5,427 nucleotides of DNA from Phycisphaerae bacterium (GTDB lineage: Bacteria > Planctomycetota > Phycisphaerae > Phycisphaerales > UBA1924). The stretch spans positions 1-5,427 of the forward strand of contig JAEUIX010000206.1 in assembly GCA_016794945.1 (NCBI GenBank), in the 5' to 3' direction. Positions 1-5,427 of the stretch are shown here, piece by piece (the stretch's first letter is position 1; each line of letters begins with the position of its first letter). The position numbers and the translations under genes are program-made. The notes under the pieces are model-generated. The model ran no database searches and was not told the DNA's origin. It saw only the letters and a list, made by a program, of their open reading frames with translations.

Positions 1-1042
1 GCTCCTTGCTCCACTGCCCATCGGCGCGCGTCGCCCCCACCAGCGTCCCGTTCACCCACGTCTCGTCCCGATCGTCGATCGGCCCCAGTTCCAGCACCGC
101 CGCGCGCCCCTCGGCCTCCGGCGGCAGCGCCACCACCCGCCGGTGGTACACCACCCCATCGAAACCCGCCAGCGCGCCGGCGAACTGCCCCGGCAGATTC
201 ACCTCCGCCCACGCCGAATCGTCGAAACCCGCCGCGTTCCACCCGCCGTCCACCGGCGGCTTCGCCCGCCCGTCCAGCGCCCGCCACCACGCCGGCCGCG
301 AGTTCTCCATCTCCGCCTCCCGGCTCGCCGGATCGCGCAGCGCTGCGTGCCGCCGCAGCGTCTCGCCGAACTCGCCGAACGGCGCCAGCGCCCCCTCGGG
401 CATCCACGCCTCCACCGGTGTGCCGCCCCACGTCGTCTGCACCAGCCCCACAGGCACCCCCAGTTGCTCGCGCAGCCGCCGCCCAAAGGCGTACGCCACG
501 CCGCTGAAGCCCCGCGCGCTCTCCGGCGTGCACGCCCGCCACGTCCCCTGACAGTCAATCAGTTCGTGCAGCGAGATCCCCTGCTTGACCGTGTACAGCC
601 GCAGCAGCGGGTCGTTGGCGTTCTCGATCTCCTGCTTTCCCCCCGCGCTCCGCTCCAGCGGCCACTCCATGTTCGACTGACCCGAGCACACCCACACCTC
701 CCCCACCAGCACGCCCCGCAGCCGCACCGTGGCCTCCCCCGCCACCGTCAGCGTGTACGCCCGGTCCGACCCCGCCGGCGTTCGCACCTTCGCCCGGAAC
801 CACCCCCGCTCATCCGCCGCCGTCTCCACCGCCGGCCTGGCCCCGTCCACCTCCCAGTCCGCCGACACCACTACCTTCTCGCCGGGCCGCGCCCAGCCCC
901 ACACCACCGCCTCGGCCTGCTGCTGCACCACCATCCCATCCCCGAAGATCCCCGGCAAGCGCACATCCCCCCGCGCCGCCGCGCACCACGCCCCAACAAT
1001 CCCCGCCGCCATCGCCATCGCCGCTCGCCACGTCTGGTTCAT
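1..1042 (-). CDS. Sialate O-acetylesterase, N-terminal part (3' end outside window)
   Basis: Removes O-acetyl groups from sialic acids or similar acetylated sugars; probably acts outside the cytoplasm. The frame is open from the ATG at 1042 to the window edge, giving 347 residues. Residues 1-25 look like a leader: Arg6, then an Ala/Met-rich hydrophobic stretch with a possible cleavage site near AARG-DV. Next come the family start RLPGIFGDGMVVQQ (29-41), an N-terminal beta region, and the SGNH nucleophile block CSGQSNMEWPL (119-129) with Ser123 as the presumed nucleophile. The block GLVQTTWGGTPVEAW (199-213) is typical of the family. Residues 268-336 (WNAAGFDDSAW, then LELGPIDDRDETWVNG) match the galactose-binding-like jelly roll commonly inserted in this enzyme. 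The C-terminal Asp/His of the catalytic set should lie beyond position 1 and cannot be checked. No Shine-Dalgarno precedes the ATG, but a TAGACT hexamer lies 6 bases upstream. Family assignment is secure; the true acetylated substrate is unknown. Confidence 0.93.
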   Translation of the reverse strand, partial: MNQTWRAAMAMAAGIVGAWCAAARGDVRLPGIFGDGMVVQQQAEAVVWGWARPGEKVVVSADWEVDGARPAVETAADERGWFRAKVRTPAGSDRAYTLTVAGEATVRLRGVLVGEVWVCSGQSNMEWPLERSAGGKQEIENANDPLLRLYTVKQGISLHELIDCQGTWRACTPESARGFSGVAYAFGRRLREQLGVPVGLVQTTWGGTPVEAWMPEGALAPFGEFGETLRRHAALRDPASREAEMENSRPAWWRALDGRAKPPVDGGWNAAGFDDSAWAEVNLPGQFAGALAGFDGVVYHRRVVALPPEAEGRAAVLELGPIDDRDETWVNGTLVGATRADGQWSKE

Positions 1043-1048
1043 GCCGCC

Positions 1049-1054
1049 AGTCTA
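1049..1054 (-). promoter_or_regulatory. Putative -10 element for the esterase gene
   Basis: Read on the - strand, the hexamer TAGACT (TANNNT pattern) is followed by exactly six bases (GGCGGC) and then the ATG at 1042. Transcription from such a -10 would begin at or next to the A of the start codon, giving a leaderless message. That fits the absence of a Shine-Dalgarno sequence close to the ATG. No convincing -35 is visible. A short motif like this can occur by chance, so this is an inference. Confidence 0.35.
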
Positions 1055-1077
1055 CCGGAGCCCGCCCGCCCCTCCGC

Positions 1078-1083
1078 TATCCT
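1078..1083 (+). promoter_or_regulatory. Putative -10 element for hutG-hutI
   Basis: The hexamer TATCCT lies six bases (CTTCGC) before the ATG of hutG at 1090. This is the same spacing as the - strand hexamer serving the divergent gene. It predicts transcription starting at the initiation codon. No Shine-Dalgarno is close to the hutG ATG; the nearest GGAG (1057-1060) is about 29 bases away. No -35 hexamer is recognisable, so the assignment rests on the -10 pattern, the spacing and its location in a short divergent spacer. Confidence 0.38.
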
Positions 1084-1089
1084 CTTCGC

Positions 1090-2012
1090 ATGGTCCCGCA
1101 CACGGCCCCGCCGGTCTACCCGCCGATCCCGCCCGGCCGTCTCGCCGGCGCCATCGTGACCGCCGACGCCGATGCACCCCGCTCGCCCGACGGCTGCCGC
1201 GTCGCGCTCCTCGGCCTGCCCGACGACACCGGCGTCGCCATGAACCACGGCCGCCCCGGCGCCCGCGAAGGGCCCCACGCCTTCCGCTCCGCCCTCTCCC
1301 GCTACGGCGTCGCCGCCCAGGGCGACGGCCTCCACCTCCCACGCGTCTTCGACGCCGGCGACGTCCTCCCCGGCAAGTCCCTGCACGAAACCCACGACCG
1401 CGTCTCCGCCGCCGTCTCCCGCCTCTTGGACCTCGGCCTGCTCCCCGTCGCCGTCGGCGGCGGCCACGACCTCACCTGGCCGCTCGTCCGCGCCGTCCAC
1501 CAGCGCTCGCCGCTCTCCCGAGGCCTCTACCTCGACGCCCATCTCGACGTCCGCCCCGAGCCCGGCTCCGGCATGGCCTTCCGCCGCATCCTCGAAGACC
1601 TCCGCCTGCCCTCGCTCGTCAACATCGGCGCCAACCCCATCGTCAACGCCCGCGAACATTGGCAGTGGTTCCTTTCCAAAGGCGGCGAGATCCACCCCGT
1701 CGGCCCCGGCCCCGACGCCATCGACGAATCCCGCCTCCACCCCGAACGCTTCGTCTGCGCCGGCCCCGGCTTCGTCTCCATCGATCTCGACGCCATCGAC
1801 GCCGCCTCCGCGCCCGGCGTCAGCGCCCTCAACCCCGCCGGCCTCTCCCCGCGCACCGCCGAACGCTTCGCCTTCGCCGCCGGCCGCTGCCCGGACACCC
1901 GCTGCTTCGACCTCATGGAACTCAACCCCTCCCACGACCGCGACCACCAGACCGCCCGCCTGGCCGTCCACCTCTTTATCACCTTCCTGCGCGGCTGCGC
2001 GGAGCGCTTCGC

Positions 2013-2016
<4 letters not shown>
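1090..2016 (+). CDS. hutG: Formimidoylglutamase (arginase/agmatinase family)
   Basis: Predicted binuclear-manganese hydrolase converting N-formimidoyl-L-glutamate to L-glutamate and formamide, the last step of one histidine-degradation route; cytoplasmic, with no leader. The 308 residues match the usual length of the ureohydrolase family. All metal-binding blocks are visible: GGGHDLTWP (123-131, His126), DAHLDVRP (149-156, Asp149/His151/Asp153) and SIDLDAIDAASAPGVS (230-245, Asp232/Asp234). The family C-terminal block MELNPSHDRDHQTARLA lies at 276-292. The early block GRPGAREGPHAFR (54-66) is also typical. The first ATG is chosen because it opens the conserved reading and the next in-frame ATG (residue 51) would cut into the core. 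The stop overlaps the hutI start by four bases, so the two are probably co-translated. Agmatinase, arginase or guanidinopropionase activity cannot be excluded from motifs alone; the hutI partner is the main reason for choosing HutG. Confidence 0.9.
2001..2004 (+). promoter_or_regulatory. Ribosome binding site deciding the hutI GTG start
   Basis: GGAG lies inside the last codons of hutG, eight bases before the GTG at 2013. It supports that GTG over any start further upstream in the same frame, which stays open back to 729 with no protein-like content. Confidence 0.6.
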
Positions 2017-3263
<1,247 letters not shown>

Positions 3264-3268
3264 ACCCA

Positions 3269-4138
3269 TCACACCCGGCACGCCTCCAGCGCCCCGCGCA
3301 ACGACGCCTCCGCGTCGCCCCGCGGCAGAAACTCCTGCCCCAGGTACCCCGTGTACCCCGCATCGGCGATCGCCCGGCAGATCGCCGGGTAGTTCAACTC
3401 CTGGCTCGCGTCGATCTCGTGCCGCCCCGGCACCCCCGCCGTGTGGAAGTGCCGGATCCACTTCATGTTCGCCGTGACCGTGCGGATCACGTCCCCCTCC
3501 ATGATCTGCATGTGGTAGATGTCGTACAGCAGGCCGAACCGCTCCGACCCCACCCGCCGGCACAACTCCACGCCCCACGACGTGCGGTCGCACTGGTAGT
3601 CGCCGTGGTCCACCTTGCTGTTCAGCAGCTCCATGACGATCGTCACACCCTCGGCCTCGGCGATCGGCACCACCCGCTTCAGCGCCGCCGCGCACCGGTC
3701 GAGCCCCTCCGCGTCGCTCTGCCCCGCCCGGTTGCCGCTGAACACGATCAGGTTCGGGATCCCCGCCCGCTTCACCAGCGGGATCAGCCGCTCGCACTCC
3801 TTCGCGAACGCGCCGTGCCGCTCGTGCCGGTTGATCCCCTGCTGGATGCTCACCGGCCCGTTGGCCACGGCGCACCGCAGGCCCGCGCGCTCCACCGTGC
3901 CCCAGTCCTTCTCGCTCAGCAGTTCGATCGATTCCACGCCCAGCCGCCGGCACATCGCGCACAGATCCTCCAGCGACATCCCGCCGTAGCACCAGCGGCA
4001 CACCGACGGCCGCAGCCTGCCCCAACCCCCTTCGGGCGCTCGCCCCACCGTCCCCGCCGGCGCCGGCTGCCCACCCCGCAGCGCCGCCGCGCCCGCACCC
4101 GCCGCCGCCGCCGAAACCAGGAACGCCCGTCGGTCCAT
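3269..4138 (-). CDS. Hydroxypyruvate isomerase-like TIM-barrel protein with Tat-type leader
   Basis: A 289-residue member of the sugar phosphate isomerase/epimerase (AP endonuclease 2-like) barrel family, closest in motif style to hydroxypyruvate isomerase, which interconverts hydroxypyruvate and tartronate semialdehyde. The leader (1-30) begins MDRRAFLVSAAAAGAGAAAL, an RRxFL twin-arginine motif followed by an Ala-rich hydrophobic stretch; export is therefore likely. Barrel motifs: MELLNSKVDH (169-178, Glu170), YDIYHMQIMEGD (205-216, Asp206/His209), RHFHTAGVPGRHEID (229-243, His232) and GQEFLPRGD (267-275, Glu269). The two glutamates and the Asp/His positions fit the divalent-metal active site of the family. 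An in-frame TTG at 4171 would add 11 residues, but the ATG at 4138 has a well-placed GGAG and puts RR at the N-terminus. It lies 40 bp after the oxidoreductase stop on the same strand, so one operon is likely. The true substrate may be another ketose or keto acid. Confidence 0.86.
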   Translation of the reverse strand: MDRRAFLVSAAAAGAGAAALRGGQPAPAGTVGRAPEGGWGRLRPSVCRWCYGGMSLEDLCAMCRRLGVESIELLSEKDWGTVERAGLRCAVANGPVSIQQGINRHERHGAFAKECERLIPLVKRAGIPNLIVFSGNRAGQSDAEGLDRCAAALKRVVPIAEAEGVTIVMELLNSKVDHGDYQCDRTSWGVELCRRVGSERFGLLYDIYHMQIMEGDVIRTVTANMKWIRHFHTAGVPGRHEIDASQELNYPAICRAIADAGYTGYLGQEFLPRGDAEASLRGALEACRV

Positions 4139-4146
4139 GCCCGCGT

Positions 4147-4150
4147 CTCC
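4147..4150 (-). promoter_or_regulatory. Ribosome binding site deciding the isomerase-like gene start
   Basis: Read on the - strand, GGAG stands eight bases before the ATG at 4138. It selects this ATG over the in-frame TTG at 4171 and matches the spacing seen before hutI. Confidence 0.6.
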
Positions 4151-4178
4151 GTCGCACCCCGCACCCGCCAACGCCCGC

Positions 4179-5427
4179 TCAACCGATCGGCGTCCGCCCC
4201 GGCACCGCCACCGCCGGCGTCGGCAACGGGCCGAACGCCAGGTTCCGCGGCATCAGGTCTACCGGCGAATTCAACGCCTGCTCCCACGTCACCGTCTTGC
4301 CGCTGTACGCGCTCATCCGCCCCATGATCGCCGTCAGCGTGCTCTCGGCGATCCGCTTGCCCTCGTTCAGCGGCGTGCCCGAGCGGATCGCCGCCACCAG
4401 GTCCGCGTGCTCGTGAACGTACGGGTTGCCGTTCTCGCCCTCGAACCGCCACGCCCGCTCTCCCTCGATCCGCGCCCGCCCCGACGCCGTCACCATCACC
4501 CCCTGCGTCCCGACGATCACCTCTTCCACGCGCCCGGCGCACCCGTCGATCTGCCGGCACATGCTGTTCACCACCACCCCGCCCGGGTACTCGTACTCCA
4601 CCGCGAAGTGGTCGAAGATGTGCCCGTACGCCGCGTCCGTCCGCACCTGCCGGCCCCCCATCCCCGTGCACCGCACCGGCGTCGCCCCGATCGCCCAGTT
4701 CGCCACGTCAAGGTTGTGCACGTGCTGCTCGACGATGTGATCCCCCGACAGCCACGCGAAGTACAGCCAGTTCCGCAGCTGCCACTCCATGTCGCTCCAC
4801 GCCGGCTGCCGCGCGTTCACCCACAGCCCCCCCTGGTTCCAGTACACCCGCGCCGACCGCACCGCCCCGATCGCCCCGCCGCGCAGCCGCTCCATCGCCT
4901 CCAGGTAACACCGCTCATGCCGCCGCTGCGTCCCGGCGACCACGCTCAGCCGCTGCGCCGCGGCCCGCTCCGCCGCCGCCAGCACCGTCCGCACCCCCGG
5001 CCCGTCCACCGCCACCGGCTTCTCCATGAACACGTGCTTGCCCGCCTCCACCGCCGCCGCGAAGTGCCCCGGCCGGAACCCCGGCGGCGTCGCCAGGATC
5101 ACCACGTCCACCCCGCTGCCGATCACGCCCCGGTACGCGTCGAACCCCGTGAACACCCGCGAGCCGTCCACCGCCACCCGCTGCTTCAACTCCGTCGGCA
5201 ACTGCTCCAGGCCCGACCGGCACGATTCGATCCGCTCGGGGAACACGTCCCCCAGCGCGGAGATCTCGACACCGTCCGACGCCGTCAGCGCATCCACCGC
5301 CGCGCCCGTCCCGCGGCCGCCGCACCCGATCACCCCCACCCGAAGCCGCTCGTTCCGCGCGTAGCTCCGCGCTACCGACGGCCGTGCCGACGCCGCGCCA
5401 GACCCCAGCACCAGCCCCGCCGCCGCG
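4179..5427 (-). CDS. Gfo/Idh/MocA-family oxidoreductase, exported type (5' end outside window)
   Basis: NAD(P)-dependent oxidoreductase acting on a sugar, polyol or derivative; the substrate cannot be told. The visible part has 415 residues and its frame is still open at the right edge. The first visible residues (AAAGLVLGSGAASA) look like the hydrophobic end of a Tat or Sec leader, so the GTG at 5411 is probably not the start. Numbering from the first visible residue: Rossmann motif RVGVIGCGGRGTG (29-41); DVVILATPPGFRPGHF (107-122); the family EKP motif in HVFMEKPVAVDG (131-142, Glu135-Lys136-Pro137); then the C-terminal domain with YFAWLSGDHIVEQHVHNLD (222-240). That last block contains the His/Asp set typical of exported planctomycete and verrucomicrobial members. 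GMGGRQVRTDAAYGHIFDHF follows and is also characteristic. The 40-bp gap to the isomerase-like gene suggests a shared transcript and linked steps, possibly oxidation followed by isomerisation. Confidence 0.92.
   Translation of the reverse strand, partial: AAAGLVLGSGAASARPSVARSYARNERLRVGVIGCGGRGTGAAVDALTASDGVEISALGDVFPERIESCRSGLEQLPTELKQRVAVDGSRVFTGFDAYRGVIGSGVDVVILATPPGFRPGHFAAAVEAGKHVFMEKPVAVDGPGVRTVLAAAERAAAQRLSVVAGTQRRHERCYLEAMERLRGGAIGAVRSARVYWNQGGLWVNARQPAWSDMEWQLRNWLYFAWLSGDHIVEQHVHNLDVANWAIGATPVRCTGMGGRQVRTDAAYGHIFDHFAVEYEYPGGVVVNSMCRQIDGCAGRVEEVIVGTQGVMVTASGRARIEGERAWRFEGENGNPYVHEHADLVAAIRSGTPLNEGKRIAESTLTAIMGRMSAYSGKTVTWEQALNSPVDLMPRNLAFGPLPTPAVAVPGRTPIG

Noticed and set aside
729..2012. 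The hutI frame stays open far upstream of its GTG, giving an apparent 844-residue protein.
   Set aside because: The upstream part is an Arg/Pro-rich translation lying over hutG and the esterase gene in other frames. A GTG with a good ribosome binding site at 2013 gives a normal-length HutI.
4139..4171. Alternative upstream TTG start at 4171 for the isomerase-like gene.
   Set aside because: It would add an 11-residue extension ahead of the RRxFL leader motif. The ATG at 4138 has GGAG at ideal spacing.
5409..5411. GTG at 5411 as the start of the oxidoreductase.
   Set aside because: The frame remains open to the window edge with hydrophobic, leader-like residues before it, so the real start is most likely outside the window.

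Overview
The window is GC-rich (roughly 70% by eye) and almost fully coding. It holds two complete genes on the + strand, one complete gene on the - strand, and one - strand gene cut off at each edge. Twin-arginine-type or Sec-type leaders sit on sugar-metabolism proteins: a Gfo/Idh/MocA oxidoreductase and a hydroxypyruvate-isomerase-like barrel. Together with a sialate O-acetylesterase of the large jelly-roll-containing type, they suggest a high-GC planctomycete (Phycisphaerae-like) or a related PVC-group bacterium. This placement is inferred from gene style; no rRNA or other marker is present.

Layout. Positions 1-1042 (-): N-terminal 347 residues of an exported sialate O-acetylesterase, truncated by the window edge. 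Positions 1043-1089: a 47-bp divergent promoter region. Positions 1090-2016 (+): a formimidoylglutamase-type ureohydrolase (hutG). Positions 2013-3263 (+): imidazolonepropionase (hutI), coupled to hutG through a 4-base GTGA overlap. Positions 3264-3268: 5 bp between convergent stop codons. Positions 3269-4138 (-): Tat-type leader plus a hydroxypyruvate isomerase-like TIM barrel. Positions 4179-5427 (-): Gfo/Idh/MocA-family oxidoreductase whose leader and start lie beyond the right edge.

How the genes work together. hutG and hutI form a two-gene histidine-utilisation unit. HutI opens imidazolonepropionate to N-formimidoyl-glutamate, and HutG splits that into glutamate and formamide. The earlier enzymes (histidase, urocanase) are not in the window. 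The right-hand - strand pair looks like one operon for oxidising and isomerising sugars or polyols. The left-hand esterase is a separate carbohydrate-processing function, sharing only the divergent promoter region with the hut pair.

No mobile element, CRISPR array, RNA gene or clearly novel system was found. The points most worth a second look are a matched pair of TANNNT-N6-ATG arrangements at the divergent starts (suggesting leaderless mRNAs), an Asn in HutI where the family metal-binding/catalytic Asp is expected, and a strong C-over-G bias of the + strand that overrides gene direction.
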